DNA of 64,000 bases from Siphlonurus alternatus (GCA_949825025.1 OX463787.1:19377482-19441481); one strand, 5' to 3'; shown: positions 11,933-23,641, numbered from the stretch's first letter. Numbers and translations are program-made. Notes: generated by a model from the sequence alone, not told the origin.

Positions 11933-12305
11933 TTAAGGTAGAGATAATACGAATCCGCTTTTTAAAGTAGACTCCTTTGATTAACATGTAAATCTTACCA
12001 AATTCACAAAAATTATGGAGAGGCAGATTGTAATGCTTAAAAACCGTACAAAAGAATTAAAATTAATTGAATAAGCCAATTTTTTTAAGTTTATAATTTG
12101 TCTCTCCATGGGAAGGCCCTATGAAGAAAATTGTGAAAATTAGAAATAAAATCGTGTCAATATTGTTTATTTATTTTTTTTGGCTTTAGACACTAAAATC
12201 TGCCTCTTAAAAAAATTTAATATATTTTTTCTGAATTTTCTAAGGTTTACATGTTAATCAAAGGAAACTAAGTCAAACGGCTGATTCGTATTATTTCTAT
12301 CTTGA
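11933..12305. mobile_element. Foldback, GATAACGCCGG family
   Basis: Left arm TTTAAGGTAGAGATAATACG, right arm ending GTATTATTTCTATCTT, with inner arms TTGATTAACATGTAAATC and GTTTACATGTTAATCAAAGG. Non-coding. Confidence 0.7.
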
Positions 12306-13914
12306 TCGTATACAACAATTCTTGATAAAGTGCGTACTTCTAATAGTTCAATAATTATCACCAGGTTCTTTGCTAACTTAATTATGTCAGAAGGAGGCTA
12401 CAGGTGTGGAATTTACATGGAACTGCTGCTCCAACACGGCTAACACAGGAACTATAATAGTGACGGCAGATAACGATGTCTCTTTTGGAGTCAAAAGAAG
12501 CCTGTTCGAAAAGCTTCTTGGCTCCAAAAGAGCGATCGTAAACTTTTTTTGTAGTTCAGCGCTCTCCATGAGGTGGCAGCACAGTGGCGTAACTACAAAA
12601 TGTGAACCCGGGGGCCGAAGGCCGGATGGCGGTTCCGGGGGGGGGGGGGGTAGGTATCTCCTGCTGGAGGCGAAAATTTTTAGGAAATGTGGTCGTGGCA
12701 GTTTTTTTATAAAGAAAATTACATATTTAATGAATTTAGATTAGATTTGCGCAATATTTTAAATTACTTATTGATTTATATCTGCAGATCCAAAATTTTG
12801 CATTCGTTCATAATGTCACGTACGTTATGCAGCAATCGACAATTTTAAAACAAAAATTAAAAAACGCAATTAAATATTTTAAATTATGTTTTAAAAATAT
12901 TAAATTTGATATTAGTTCATTTTAATCTACTACATAAATTACTAATTAAAACGTATGGTACACCATCATCACATCTATAATTTAAAAATTTAAGTAATTT
13001 TTTAATTATTAACGAGACTATTGTTTTAACTGCACGCGTGATCCGACGACTTGGTAAACTTAATTTGCATGTGGTGTTTGATTCTTATTTCTTTTTTTTT
13101 TTTTTTTTTTTTGTCACGCTCAATTGAAACTTCTTCAATGAGCTTAAGGGCCCGATCTAGTAGAGGGAAAACACCCCACGCGGCAAAATGTAGGCAACCA
13201 CGCGGTTTTTCAGGTTAAAAGGAAAAACCAGCTTTATCTGCTCCTCACCACATTTCTTCATTTATATATTTGGAGAGAAAAGTCACAGAGACGTGGGAAA
13301 AAAATGACTTTGGCCTATTTTTTAATGAAAAATTCAATTAAATGCAGCTCTAAACTATTAGATTGGTACTTTTTGCGTATATGAGATGTTATTGATTGTG
13401 CGAATTTTGTATTCATAAACATGTCATTGTTGAGATGGGTAGCGTCCACTAAGCTGCTGGTATTGTTGTTTAGAGCACAATAGAGTGCTTCTGCACTTGC
13501 TGTTAGAGGAGGAGAAAGCCATAAAATGAACCGCTGTCAAACACGTTTATAATTTTGATTGTTTATTTCTCAATGCAAGAAAATACTATACCAGTGATCT
13601 GAGACGTTAGAGAATAATATTATTTATATATTTTTTATAGTTAGAAAAATGGAAATTTTCTCTATTGCGCCAAGTTTCTAAGACAGTAATTTTTTTGTGT
13701 ATATGTATACTGAAAATTAAATAAAAAAATATATACGATTATTACATCTTGTAAAAGTATAGTAAATGTCACAAAATGTGTTATTAAATTAATATTTTCA
13801 TTTAATTAACAATCAAACAATATAAATAAAGGAAAGGTAAATTGGTTATTTTAAAAAAAGTGCAAATTAACAATTACACATTTTCTCTCAATTTATTCAT
13901 ATTTACAAATTTCA

Positions 13915-15750
13915 GTGATAAATCACAAAAACAATTTTAATTTTAATTCAAATAAGAAACCCAGCCCAAATATTTAGCTTCCAACAAATAACTTGCGAGA
14001 AGCTGCTCAATAAATTAAAGGAACTGCCTAATAAAAATGCAGCGGGTCCAGATGAGGTACCGTATAGTGTATTGAAGAGCTCTGCAGTTTTGTTAGGTGT
14101 TCCTCTAACATCCCTTATAAATCATTCTATTTTAGACTGCAGTTTTCCGAATAGATTAAAACATTCAAAAGTTATTTCATTTCACAAAAAGGGACCCAAA
14201 AATTTGATAAATAATTACAGAGCTATTTCTTTGTCCTCTGTATTCGGTAAAACATTTGAGGGTATTTTAGACGACCAAATTATGGATTACAGATATGAGA
14301 ATAAATTGATATCTGAATGCCAACACGGTTTTTTAAAGAATAAATCAACAACTACTGCCTCTTTTGAATTGTTAAATATAGTTTATAAAAGTATTGATAA
14401 GAAAATATATTGCATGGGAATATTTTTTGATTTTTCCAAGGCATTTGATAGCCTCGATAAAGATGTTGTGCTGGAAAAATTAAAAAATATTGGCTTCGAC
14501 CAAAATAGTATAGCGCTCATGGATTCTTATTTATCAGATAGAAAGCAGTACGTTGATATAAATGTAAAGTCCGACCTGTTACCTCTTAACTTGGGAGTTC
14601 CGCAAGGCGGTAAAATATCTACAACTCTTTTCGGTGTTAGTATAAATGATTTGCCCGAATACGTAACGGATGCCCAGATAATTAAGTTCGCAGATGATGT
14701 TACAGCAGTTGTAACAGCAGACACGGAAGAGGAACTTTTTATAAAGGTTACTAAAACTGTAAAGCAAGTTTTAAACTGGAGCCAACAAAATAGGCTTATG
14801 TTAAATGTTGATAAAACTAATTACATACAATTTCATTCCCAAAGAAGTCCACCTGATAAGAGTTATTTATTGTACTTAAATAATAATTCCATTAAAAGAG
14901 TCAAAAGCATTAAATTTTTGGGATTCACAATAAATGAATCGTTAGACTGGACTGAGCATATTAATGAAACGTGTAAGAAAATTAATTGGGCCAATTTTAT
15001 ATTGTCTTCGCTTAGAAATCATGTATCACAAAAAACGCTTTTAAGCATTTACTATGCGTATGTTTATCCGCAATTACCTTATGGTGTAATTTTTTGGGGT
15101 CAGTATCCAGACAAACTCAATAGACTTTTTGTTTTACAGAAACGTAGTTTGCGGACGATATTAAATTTTAAAAAAAGGGATACATGTGTTACACAATTTA
15201 AAAGTCTTAATATGTTAACATTACCATGTATCTTTATACTAAACTGTTGTGTATATAGACGTAAGCATCCAGAAATCTATACTCAAAATTGTGATATTCA
15301 TTCTTATAACACAAGGAATAAAGATAAAGTATGTGTGGAGGAACATAAGTCAAGTTTGCTTGAAAAAAGTTCATTTTATCAAACGGCAAAATTGTATAAT
15401 TTTTTACCAAACTGTTTGAGAAGTATAGATGACACTATATTGTTTAAAAAAAGACTTAAGAATGTACTAATAGACAAGGAATTTTACTCTGTTAAAGAAT
15501 TTTTAAGTAATAAAATGTCTGAGAATGTCTTAAATATAAATTTATAGTTGTCTTATTATTATATGCAATTATTTTTGTTTGTTTGTTTTTTATTTAATTA
15601 TATTATGATGGTATTAAATGATTGGGTTTGTATATTATGTTTTTTTGTGTATATAATTTTTGTTTATTGAAATATATGTTGACGTGAACCATGTTGTCCT
15701 GTACAACCAGTTGTTTGTAATAAAAAATAAAATAAAATAAATAAAATTTT
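13915..15750 (+). mobile_element. Jockey/CR1-group LINE, 5'-truncated
   Basis: Element with a long RT frame, a 3' untranslated region of about 170 bp containing TGACGTGAACCATG, and a TAAAA-rich tail at 15,718-15,750. The endonuclease half is missing. It is the innermost member of a nest of three or four transposons. The 10.6-11.35 kb and 37.8-38.5 kb copies belong to the same family. Confidence 0.85.
13943..15547 (+). CDS. LINE reverse transcriptase (partial, open)
   Basis: About 534 codons without a stop encode a non-LTR reverse transcriptase that copies element RNA at a nicked target. The frame can be followed upstream of the first possible start codon to about 13,943, so the protein is 5'-truncated rather than starting here. 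Visible motifs in order are NKNAAGPDEVPY (RT block 1), SLSSVFGKTFE, FFDFSKAFDSLD (block A aspartate), GVPQGGKISTTLF (block B), IKFADDVTAV (FADD catalytic pair), SIKFLGFTINESLDW, then the C-terminal YGVIFWG, LQKRSLRTI and YNTRNKDKV blocks. No apurinic endonuclease domain or zinc knuckle is present. All catalytic aspartates look intact, so this is a young copy. Confidence 0.85.
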   Translation, partial: LIQIRNPAQIFSFQQITCEKLLNKLKELPNKNAAGPDEVPYSVLKSSAVLLGVPLTSLINHSILDCSFPNRLKHSKVISFHKKGPKNLINNYRAISLSSVFGKTFEGILDDQIMDYRYENKLISECQHGFLKNKSTTTASFELLNIVYKSIDKKIYCMGIFFDFSKAFDSLDKDVVLEKLKNIGFDQNSIALMDSYLSDRKQYVDINVKSDLLPLNLGVPQGGKISTTLFGVSINDLPEYVTDAQIIKFADDVTAVVTADTEEELFIKVTKTVKQVLNWSQQNRLMLNVDKTNYIQFHSQRSPPDKSYLLYLNNNSIKRVKSIKFLGFTINESLDWTEHINETCKKINWANFILSSLRNHVSQKTLLSIYYAYVYPQLPYGVIFWGQYPDKLNRLFVLQKRSLRTILNFKKRDTCVTQFKSLNMLTLPCIFILNCCVYRRKHPEIYTQNCDIHSYNTRNKDKVCVEEHKSSLLEKSSFYQTAKLYNFLPNCLRSIDDTILFKKRLKNVLIDKEFYSVKEFLSNKMSENVLNINL

Positions 15751-16119
15751 AATTTTTTTAAATTTTACATACAAGCATTGGATCCAACCACCACATTGGG
15801 CAACAACCCTTCGATTTTACAGCTGTATACATACGTCACTGATATCCATGTAGCCACCATACCATGGATACAGATTTGAATGCTCAAAAAGTCATTTTAT
15901 TTTTTTTATTCTAGGCAATAATGTACCTTCAGATGACCCTATACTGTATACTACAGCATAACAATATACTGAATTCTCTTCAAAGTCAAGCTAGAAGCAA
16001 AGATAGAGCTTAGGAGCGAGACAATGATGGTATTATAAAGCAAGATAAGGCTTGGGGAAGGGTTGACCGCGCGCAAGAGGACTGCAGGCTGGTGAATTAT
16101 TTTATTGTTCTCTTTCAGC

Positions 16120-16156
16120 TCTCTCTCCCTTTCTCTCTCTCTCTCTCTCTCTCTCG
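16120..16156. repeat. (CT)n microsatellite
   Basis: A run of CT dinucleotides preceded by CTCTCTCCCTTT. It lies in the right part of the TTAA-flanked element. Confidence 0.9.
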
Positions 16157-16935
16157 GCCGAGTCGGCCGCACTTATATAATAGTTCAGTATTTCGCATAT
16201 TTCCGCAATTCCGCACGGCGCTGCATTCAGCGGTTTTAGGAACTAGATATTGCAAAAAAGTAGCTTTAGTCTATCAGTTCCAGTACATTTAATTTTTTAA
16301 ATTAACACATTCAGCACGCATCAAATGAAAGATGACAATTTTTTATAGGGGGCTGGACGATTTTCATTTATAAAATTCGTTTTTTTTAAAGTGTTATGAT
16401 AAAGCAAAGTTGACACTCTTTTACCACTTTTAATTATTAATTAATTGGTGGTACTTGTGTAAAAAAAAAATCGACAGGCCCCCTACATACCAGTCTCTTC
16501 TCTTAAATAAAATTTTTTATTTTTTTTTTAAGCAAATATTGAACCTTACAGAACTGATGGAAAATGCTGTTTTCTCCTTATGGCCGTTTTTACTAGATCG
16601 GGCCCTTAACTAAAAAGGCCCCCTTTGATGCATGGGCCCGGGGCCCTTGGCCCCCTCTGTAGTTACGCCACTGTGGCTGCAGCTCCGTGACTCATCCTTA
16701 CCTCTAGCAAGGACGCTAGAGGTAAGGATGAGTCACGGAGCTGCTGCCACCACACGGCCAGCGCCGAACTAGTAAAATGCAGATGACGATTGCTCTTTTA
16801 GAACCAACTTCGTGTGCGAAAAATTGAAATGGTAAAACTGAAGAAACCTGTAAAAGTCAATTTTAAAGACTGAATTTGGATTTAATATTATTAGAAAAGA
16901 ATTCAGCGACATTTTTTATTGCAGATACGCTCAAT

Positions 16936-17261
16936 GGACAACATACATGAAAAAAATTTATTGCAGAAATGAATAGATGGTACGAAATTATGCTACTCTG
17001 AATTTTTTCAGATTTATTTGAAACCCGGAACTCTTTTTAAATATTTATTTAAAGTCCTGTGATTTCAGTTGGCACCCCTGCAGCCTTAATAAAAAGGATA
17101 GAGACTGGACGCCTATTGACGACTCCAGGGGGCGTGGCCTTACTTTCAATAATTATTTAAAAATAGTTCTGGGTTTCAAAAGAATGTAAAAGAATTCAGA
17201 GTGGCATAATTTGGTACCCTCTATTGATTTCTGCAATAAAAAAATTTCATGTATGTTGTCC
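16936..17261. mobile_element. MITE, GGACAACATACATG family (copy 1)
   Basis: Ends GGACAACATACATGAAAAA and TTTCATGTATGTTGTCC are inverted, flanked by AT on both sides. The palindromic core includes GGTACGAAATTATGCTACTC and CCAGGGGGCGTGGCC. Other copies begin at 47,460, 58,584, 61,030 and 63,203. Confidence 0.85.
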
Positions 17262-17334
17262 ATTTATAAGAGTTTTAATGGTCAGTCGGCCATATGTTAA
17301 CAGATTTCATTTACAACATTTCAATTTTTAGCTT

Positions 17335-17450
17335 ATGAACTTGGCTCCAAAAGAGCGATCGTCATCTGCATTTTACTAGTTCAATGCTAACCGTGTGGGG
17401 GCAGCAGCTTCGTGACTTATCCTTATCTATAGCGTCCTTGCCCATCTTTC
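17335..17450 (+). mobile_element. Solo arm of the foldback seen at 12.5/16.7 kb
   Basis: Shares TTGGCTCCAAAAGAGCGATC, CATCTGCATTTTACTAGTTC and a CGTGACTTATCCTTATCT stretch with the right arm at 16.7-16.8 kb, in opposite orientation to it. No coding content. Confidence 0.65.
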
Positions 17451-17800
17451 ACTCTAGCCTCTTTGTGATATCAATACTTTTTCAGGGATTTTGACACCTC
17501 GTCGAAATGTGTATTAAAATACATGCAAGACTGCGATGAGAACATTCCATCCACACATATCACGGGAATGTTGAACGTCATTAGATCGAATATTCCATGT
17601 CATCTGCAACCTTTGTCTTCACGTAAGTTTCAATATTGGAATAAAGAGTAAAGGAGCGGAACAAGAACAAATTTGACAAACTACAGAAACCGTCATATTT
17701 AACTTGGTTGTGGTCGTGTACCTTCGTCAAATTTTGTATTTCACAACATTGCCACATTGCGACAAAAACTTCAAATACTGCTTGTGAGAGTTGTGAGAGT

Positions 17801-19292
17801 CAGAGCGTACTTGATTAGGAGGCCACAACCCAGCCGGCGTTATCGTCATCTGTCGAGACATTAGCCGTCCGGAATTTAAAAAATAACAAGCAATGTAATC
17901 GGGAGGAAATATATTTTTTTAAATATTTACTCGATGTTAATGAAGGTGTCTTGTAGTGCGATAATACTTCAATGTAGTCTCCCGTTTGCTAATTATTTTA
18001 TTTAGTTTATAAATATCATACTTCTTGAGAAATTAGACGGTAAAGTTAGGGCGGGAACTTGGTTCTATCTTCCAAGCTTTAGTAATGTATCATGACGTCA
18101 CGAAATATTGAAAATACAAAAGTACTTGAATCAACTTTCATACATTATTTTCGATGTAGTAAATAACTTTACTTGATATATACAAAGGCAGAGATGCATG
18201 GTGCGCGAAAATTCGAGTAATTTTCGCGAAATTTAAAAAATGACTGTCGCAATGCGATTTTTCATAAATATTCATCAAAAAATTAAGAAAACAAGATAAA
18301 ATGGCCCCTTTCATGACCTGTCTATCCTCGAATGTGTTAAATGATTTTAAAAATAATTAAAAGTAATTTTTAAAATTAATAAAATAGAAATAAATTTTTT
18401 ATATCTAATAAACTAAATTTAACTCTTTTTAATTCATTTATGCAATTAAACCTGTCATTAAAGCAAAATTAGGAGGAGAACGGAGTATTCATTAAATACA
18501 AGGCGATGTATCTTCTTTATGTAACGAAATACTTACAAAACGTGTGAAAAACCTTCCTGAAATAGCCACCAGTAGCGCGTCGATCGTTATTCTGTGCCGT
18601 GACGGGTGCTGCATTGCCGGTTCTTACCGCGCTAGACCGCGCCGTGCCGATTAACAATGGTCACATGAGTTTTTTCACCAAAGCTCATAAAATATTACGC
18701 ACAGTTTTATGATAACTTCCTGAAACTACCGCTTGGGGGCCAAAAATACAAATATTTGGGCCGCCGGCAAAGCTACATCCCCATGTTAAATACTATTCGA
18801 AAAAGTAGAGCGGGAAATTCAAATATATCAATTTCGCGAAACTAGCGAATTTTCGCGCGAAGATTCGCGAAGCGTTGCATCACTGATACAAAGTATAGAA
18901 ATGGCAATTAAGTAAAGTGAAAATCACTCGGTATGAAGAAAGGCTTTCTATATTCATATGACGTCATCGCCAGTAAACTGACTTTTATTACTTCGCGCAT
19001 GGCGGCGCATGTGCAGATGTAACAGAAGTAGCAGAAGTCGGGTTCATAAAAGTTTAATTAATGTGTATTAATATTGTTTTTGTGTGAAAAAAAAGGTTGT
19101 CCAGTAAGATTAAACTATATTAGAGTTAAACTTGTTTCATTTTCAAAACTCTAGCATACAGCGTAAATGTCGTAAACCGCGACGAAAGTAAAGCCCTCTC
19201 CCATTTGATTGCACGCAAACCTGCTGCTCAGTAGGACGGCTATTGAAAAGTGGGCGCAGTCATGCTGTGGCCTCCTAATCAAGTTCGCTCTG
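17801..19292. mobile_element. hAT-like non-autonomous element, 1.49 kb
   Basis: Inverted ends CAGAGCGTACTTGATTAGG and CCTAATCAAGTTCGCTCTG continue inward through GAGGCCACA. Both sides carry the direct repeat TGAGAGT (17,794-17,800 and 19,293-19,299). The CAGAG start and 7-8 bp duplication fit hAT elements. No transposase frame; a second MITE is nested in it. Confidence 0.75.
18190..18896. mobile_element. MITE rich in TTCGCGAA, nested
   Basis: Left end GATGCATGGTGCGCGAAAA and right end TTCGCGAAGCGTTGCATCAC are partly inverted, with many TTCGCGAA motifs. A relative lies at 53.89-54.37 kb. It sits wholly inside the hAT-like element at 17.8-19.3 kb. Confidence 0.6.
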
Positions 19293-19834
19293 TGAGAGTT
19301 GCTTGCTCGCTGCTGCCGCGTGAGCTCATGGCAAGGTTGGTCTGCTTCCCTGCGTTGCCAAATCTAATTGAGAGCGCCACTTTGTGAAGTACGGCTTGTT
19401 TTTTATGAAGTTTAGCAACGTTGCATTTAGCCTAGAAATACGACGATAACCAAGTTAAATGTGACACCCAATGCATTTACTTCTGATCAACGTTTGGTGG
19501 TTGTTCACTTTGTGTGTGGGAACTTGCCTTTATCAGCCAACAGTTGGGTCATTTTATTTTTTTTTGTGTCCTCCCAATCATGTAATATTTAACCCAATAA
19601 ACAATGATTTTATTATTGTTAATTATATTTAAAACATTGAAATATCCTACATTTCTCCTAAATATATTAAATTTAAGCTTACGATCGTACGTTTTTCATT
19701 TAGAACTGGTTCTAAGTTTCTTATCATACGAAAGCATACGATACGAAGCTGTGTGCACGCGCACATCTAATCGCAAAGCTTCTTATTTTTTTTATCATAC
19801 GCTGTGAAATCGTCCCTTACGAAAATTTTGAGTC

Positions 19835-19990
19835 TAGACTGGACCCAGTCTAGATCTAATTGGGCTGGATCCAGACTGGGTCCAAAAAAAAACATCCAAA
19901 ACTGGATCCAGACTGGATCCAGCCAAGTTTGGGTCCAGCCCGGGTCTAGCCTGGATCTAGCCAAAGTATATTCTAGACCAATTTTTCAAA
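19835..19990. repeat. CTGGATCCAGACTGG minisatellite
   Basis: Degenerate tandem units built on CTGGATCCAG and GTCTAGACTGG, interrupted by an A-run. A much longer array of a related motif lies at 26.4-26.75 kb. Confidence 0.75.
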
Positions 19991-20109
19991 GTAAAATCTA
20001 GCCCTAATTAATTAATTACCATCCCCCAGGTAATTTGTGCACCCCCCCCACCTCCACACCCAAATATGCACATAAAAATATATCCATGTGTGCCGTCTCG
20101 TCGCACAAA

Positions 20110-20385
20110 CCTATATAGGGACCTCCCGTGTCTTACGGCCAAGAATTTCATCAGAGTTTCGCTGTTTCTGAGAGAGGCGGCGCTGCTAATTGCTAATTTA
20201 AATGATCGGCACGGTCCGGTTCTTGCTGGCTGAAATTGCCAGCGCAGCCAGTGAGACCCGGGCTGTGCCGCTGTGATTCAGTAGCGCCACCACTCTCAGT
20301 TACAGTGAAGCTCGGCTAAGCTGGTCAAATTTCTGGCCATAATTAAGAAACGGGGAGGTCTTTGTAGGGTCCTTTGGTCTCGTCA
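20110..20385. mobile_element. MITE with ends AGGGACCTCCCGTGTCTTA
   Basis: Imperfect inverted ends: AGGGACCTCCCGTGTCTTA on the left and AAGAAACGGGGAGGTCTTTG on the right, about 275 bp apart. The middle is GC-richer than the flanks. Non-coding. Confidence 0.5.
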
Positions 20386-20639
20386 ATTTTCTATATTAAA
20401 GCAGTTCACATGAGAATACACAAAATTATAACAGAATCGAGTGGCAACATGCAATTAAAAATACATACACATAACATGATTTCAGTGTTTTTGCTTTGTT
20501 TTAAACGAGGAACAGAGGAACGGTAGCGTTCGTCACTGGTTGCGCGGTGAGGAACGGTAGAATTCTTGGCGATTCTTATGGGTTCGCCAAGATTCTCCTG
20601 ACTAACTAACGTACTTGTCATATATCCCATGAAAAAAAT

Positions 20640-20800
20640 ATCATTCGACATGAATCGAAATGAATCATGTCGAATCAAGTCGCTGCGATTCAAACTTTTG
20701 CACCGCTTCTCTCGACACCGAATCGATTTGAGTCGGGCCGAGTCAAGTCGAGTCGGGTTTAGTTGAGTCGGGTCGAGTCGGTCCAAGTCACTTCGAGATG
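20640..20800. repeat. Degenerate GAGTCG-type short repeats
   Basis: Runs of GAATCATGTCGAATCAAG and then GTCGAGTCGGGT units. A frame rich in Asp, Arg and Leu on the minus strand is an artefact of the repeat. Confidence 0.6.
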
Positions 20801-21469
20801 CCACGAAAGGTGGTGGCATCTGTATGTGGCAGCCCCTGCTCGCAGGACCTGCAAACGTACAGGTAAGAGCAGCAGCCTGGGTCCTCTTGGTACCTTAATA
20901 ACTGTCAGTCTGTGTCATCTACGACGCGTTGGTAGGAGCACTAGGAGCTGCAACCATACAATATTAATTCATTATTATTTATTTTTTTTTTTTAAAAAAG
21001 GTTGAAGTGTAAATAAAAATTTCATCAAAATACAATACCAGCTGGTGTACAAACTAATAACTAGCTAATAACTAATAAGTGTGAGGTTCCAAGAATGTGC
21101 TAAATACAGTATCTGTTAATTCTACCCTATAGTCCCTATACCGCTCCTGAAATCATTCCTCTTCTCCTTTGAACACTTTTCAAAATCTACAATTTTCTTT
21201 CATTTTTATCTAAAAACATTCCTCAATTCTCAAATTTTCATGAGCTCAAAAATTGACCAACTTAAGAGTACCAAACTGTTTGTCACTTTTATCTAATATC
21301 CTAAAAAGAAACTTCAGCAGACCAACTACAGTTTAATAAAAATAGCGTCAGACACCCTGAAATAAATTCTCATCAAATCAATGAAGTAATAATTTAACTG
21401 AGAAGATCAAATCAAAAGTACAGCATAGAACGTAAAGGCACCTACTGCCACATAGAGTGTTTATCTTAC

Positions 21470-21571
21470 CTGGTGAGAATGTTGGGGTCGCAGGAGTGGT
21501 TCATCATGGAGGCTGACGGGAAGATGGCGGTGGCCACTCGAGCTTGCCTCTCTTGCATCAGCCCCGCCTCA
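21470..21571 (-). CDS. SMYD4-like gene, exon with NHSCDPN (SET core)
   Basis: Minus-strand exon between acceptor TTGCAG and donor AG/GTAAGA. It encodes SEAGLMQERQAR then ATAIFPSASMMNHSCDPNIL. NHSCDPN is the hallmark S-adenosylmethionine and substrate-binding motif of SET domains. Its first base completes a Ser codon left open by the exon at 22,072-21,909, so phase is kept. The next exon, which should hold the remaining SET motif and post-SET region, was not found toward lower coordinates. The function is inferred to be protein lysine methylation. Confidence 0.85.
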
Positions 21572-21908
21572 CTGCAACAAAGGGAGTCAGAGATAGAAAT
21601 CTTTCAGGAGTAAAGGCTCCTAGTTTCTTGAGTTTATATTTTTTTTTTTGTAATTAAAAAGTTGTTTCATTTCACAATTTTTTTCTCTCTCTTTTTTCTT
21701 TTTCAAGAAAAAAAAAATTATATGTACTGTAACAAAAATACTGCCTTTCACTTTTTTAAAAAAGAGGAAAAAAAGCACTGCAGTTTGTGCTAGATTTAAA
21801 AATATCAATATTGCACCGTTGATTTTAAAAAGCACAATTAAATTATTAATTATTAGTATTATTACTCATTTAGATACGTTTTTAAAGAACACGAAAATAT
21901 TCACTCAC

Positions 21909-22072
21909 CTTTGCTGGTCCTGCATGAGATAGGAGGTGATGGCGTTGCCGTTGCATACCAGTTGAGCAAGGTGCCTTAACACTCGGCCTACAAACTTACG
22001 AGTGAAGCTTGCTCGCTGCTCTGTGCGCACCTTACGTCGGCGAGCTTGATCTACTACCAGAAGCAGCGACGT
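21909..22072 (-). CDS. SMYD4-like gene, exon between MYND and SET core
   Basis: Minus-strand exon after acceptor CACAG and before donor AG/GTGAGT. It encodes a basic helical stretch: TSLLLVVDQARRRKVRTEQ, then RKFVGRVLRHLAQLVCNGNA and ITSYLMQDQQ. The CNxxAI sequence just before the SET core matches the equivalent CNAHAI-type region of SMYD4 proteins. It enters in phase 0 and leaves in phase 2, matching its neighbours. Confidence 0.8.
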
Positions 22073-22570
22073 CTGTGTGACAAACATTGGTATAGTTAGT
22101 AAGGTAGAAATTGTGTTGTTTTTGTGGGGACGAGGTATTGCTTATTTTTTTTAAAAAAAAAAAGCTCCCTGCTTAAAATTGCTAAAAATGTACCATTTCT
22201 TGTAAGTTTTTACAGCAGGTTTTCCTTCTTTTTACTGTATCTAATTAAAAAAAAATCTCTCATTGATATACTCAATACTGTAGCTAATTAGCTACACACA
22301 ATTATTATTGTCTTTTTGATTATTTATTGGCATATTAAATTTTAATCCAGTAAAGAGATACAACAGTATTTAGAAGTATCTAAAAATGAGCCAAGATTGT
22401 AAAATATTAAAATTGCTCTGACTACATTATTATGATAATTTCACTTCACTGTCTTTAGTAATTAAATTTATCAAACTATCTTTTATTGTGATTTTTACTC
22501 TTCATCTAAAAACATCACTAATTTAAGCATTCACAGGTATTAACATAAACAGTACTACAGTCTAACTCAC

Positions 22571-22889
22571 GAGGGTGTACTGCAGCCTATCTTCGTTACT
22601 CATATCCTCCAGATGAGTCAGCAGGTCCATGACCCTGGCATACTGCTGCGGTCTGGTCTCAACTTGCAGGGAACACCCTGAGGCCGGGGCCAGACTCAGA
22701 CTGTCTCTGCTGGCTAGTTCTGAAATGAGACATCCAAGAGATTCTGCCACCAGAGTTACTCGAAGCCCAAGACGCGCTATACCAACGTGTTCAGCAAGGC
22801 TGGAGCCACACTCAAACGTGTGATACTGTTGTATGGCCTCAGCTAGACAAAGCTGGCTACAATAAGAAGCATTCTGGCAGTCTCTGCAT
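22571..22889 (-). CDS. SMYD4-like gene, MYND zinc-finger exon
   Basis: The 319-bp exon begins with the second half of a MYND zinc finger: CRDCQNASYCSQLCLAEA, then QQYHTFECG. The spacing CxxC...YCSxxC...H...C fits MYND, a protein-interaction finger inserted into the SET domain of SMYD enzymes. The following GSSLAEHVGIARLGLRVTLV resembles the hydrophobic stretch after MYND in SMYD4. Acceptor CACAG and donor CTC/GTGAGT are good. The first base completes an Arg codon from the previous exon (LPV-R-CRDC). Confidence 0.87.
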
Positions 22890-23335
22890 CTGTGAATGTA
22901 TAGAAGAGTTAATTAACTACATATTTAAGTACTTTGTAAAGGAATATTTAGATGCAATGAAAAATGTTTATTTAATCTAGTCATGAGTGATTTAGTTATC
23001 AACTTTGTACAGTACAGTGTACAAAGTTCACTTGCCTCAAGGCCAAACTTTGTAAATAGATTTTCTCTGAAGAAATTTGCTAGGCGTCTTCTACTAGTTT
23101 GTTGCTTCAAAATAGCCCTTTATTATCATAAGGAAAAAAAAACATATTCTTATGTTTGAATACATAATATCAATTACAGTGATTTTATAGACAGAGGGAT
23201 AAATAATCCTTTGTACATATGTTCAGTGTTACTTGTAGAGAATTACTTGCATGTTTGTTAATTATGATAATTAATTTGAATTGAAAATTAAAGTAACTTT
23301 ATCTCTTCTACTAAAAAATTATAATGGAGTACCGA

Positions 23336-23641
23336 CCTCAAAATTTTTTATTGCAGAAACGGATAGAGGGTGCAAAAATATGCTACTCTGAATTTTTTCA
23401 GATTTTTCTGAGACCGAGAACAATTTTTAAAAAATTATTGTAAGTCCATTTTGATGACGTCATGAGGCGCCTCTCCTTAAGAAAAGGATAGGACATTAAC
23501 GCCCCTGACATCATAAAACGGACTTTCAATAATTTTTTAAAAATACTTCCCGGTCTCAGAAAAATCTGAAAAAATTCAGAGTAGCATATTTTTGCACCCT
23601 CTATCCATTTCTGCAATAAAAAATTTTGAGGTTGTTACTCC
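23336..23641. mobile_element. MITE, GGAGTATCGACC family (copy 2)
   Basis: Near-perfect 306-bp palindrome: left end GGAGTACCGACCTCAAAAT, right end ATTTTGAGGTTGTTACTCC, core GATGACGTCATGAGGCG. It lies in the intron between the first two SMYD4-like exons. Confidence 0.9.

Larger units (their letters stand above)
13148..16605. mobile_element. TTAA-flanked element nested in the hAT-like element
   Basis: Ends GGGCCCGATCTAGTA and TACTAGATCGGGCCC are perfect inverted repeats and each is flanked by TTAA. TTAA duplication is typical of piggyBac and Kolobok elements. No transposase is visible; a LINE occupies the middle. Confidence 0.65.
12582..16673. mobile_element. hAT-like element with 8-bp target duplication
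   Basis: Ends CAGTGGCGTAACTAC and GTAGTTACGCCACTG are inverted repeats. The flanks are TGGCAGCA and TGGCTGCA, an 8-bp duplication with one mismatch, which fits hAT-type insertion. Own sequence is only about 560 bp on the left and 64 bp on the right; the rest is a nested TTAA-flanked element. No transposase frame is present, so it is non-autonomous. Confidence 0.7.
12455..16830. mobile_element. Foldback element split by a 4.1-kb hAT-like insertion
   Basis: The left arm (about 12,455-12,581, resumed at 16,674-16,707) contains TTGGCTCCAAAAGAGCGATC and runs into GCTCCGTGACTCATCCTTAC. The right arm (about 16,712-16,830) is its inverted copy and forms a near-perfect hairpin with the loop AAGGAC at 16,707-16,713. 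A further solo arm of the same family is at 17,335-17,450. The hAT-like element between 12,582 and 16,673 interrupts the left arm. Confidence 0.65.

Noticed and set aside
12370..12580. Exon encoding FTWNCCSNTANTG
   Set aside because: Most of the frame lies in a foldback arm and runs into a hAT-like element; splicing to the possible exon at 11.4 kb gives an immediate stop in the matching phase.
20763..21005. Exon ending at the GTAAGA-type donor near 20,862
   Set aside because: A donor-like sequence follows a moderately GC-rich stretch, but there is no acceptor, no recognisable protein and no phase match to the SMYD4-like gene.
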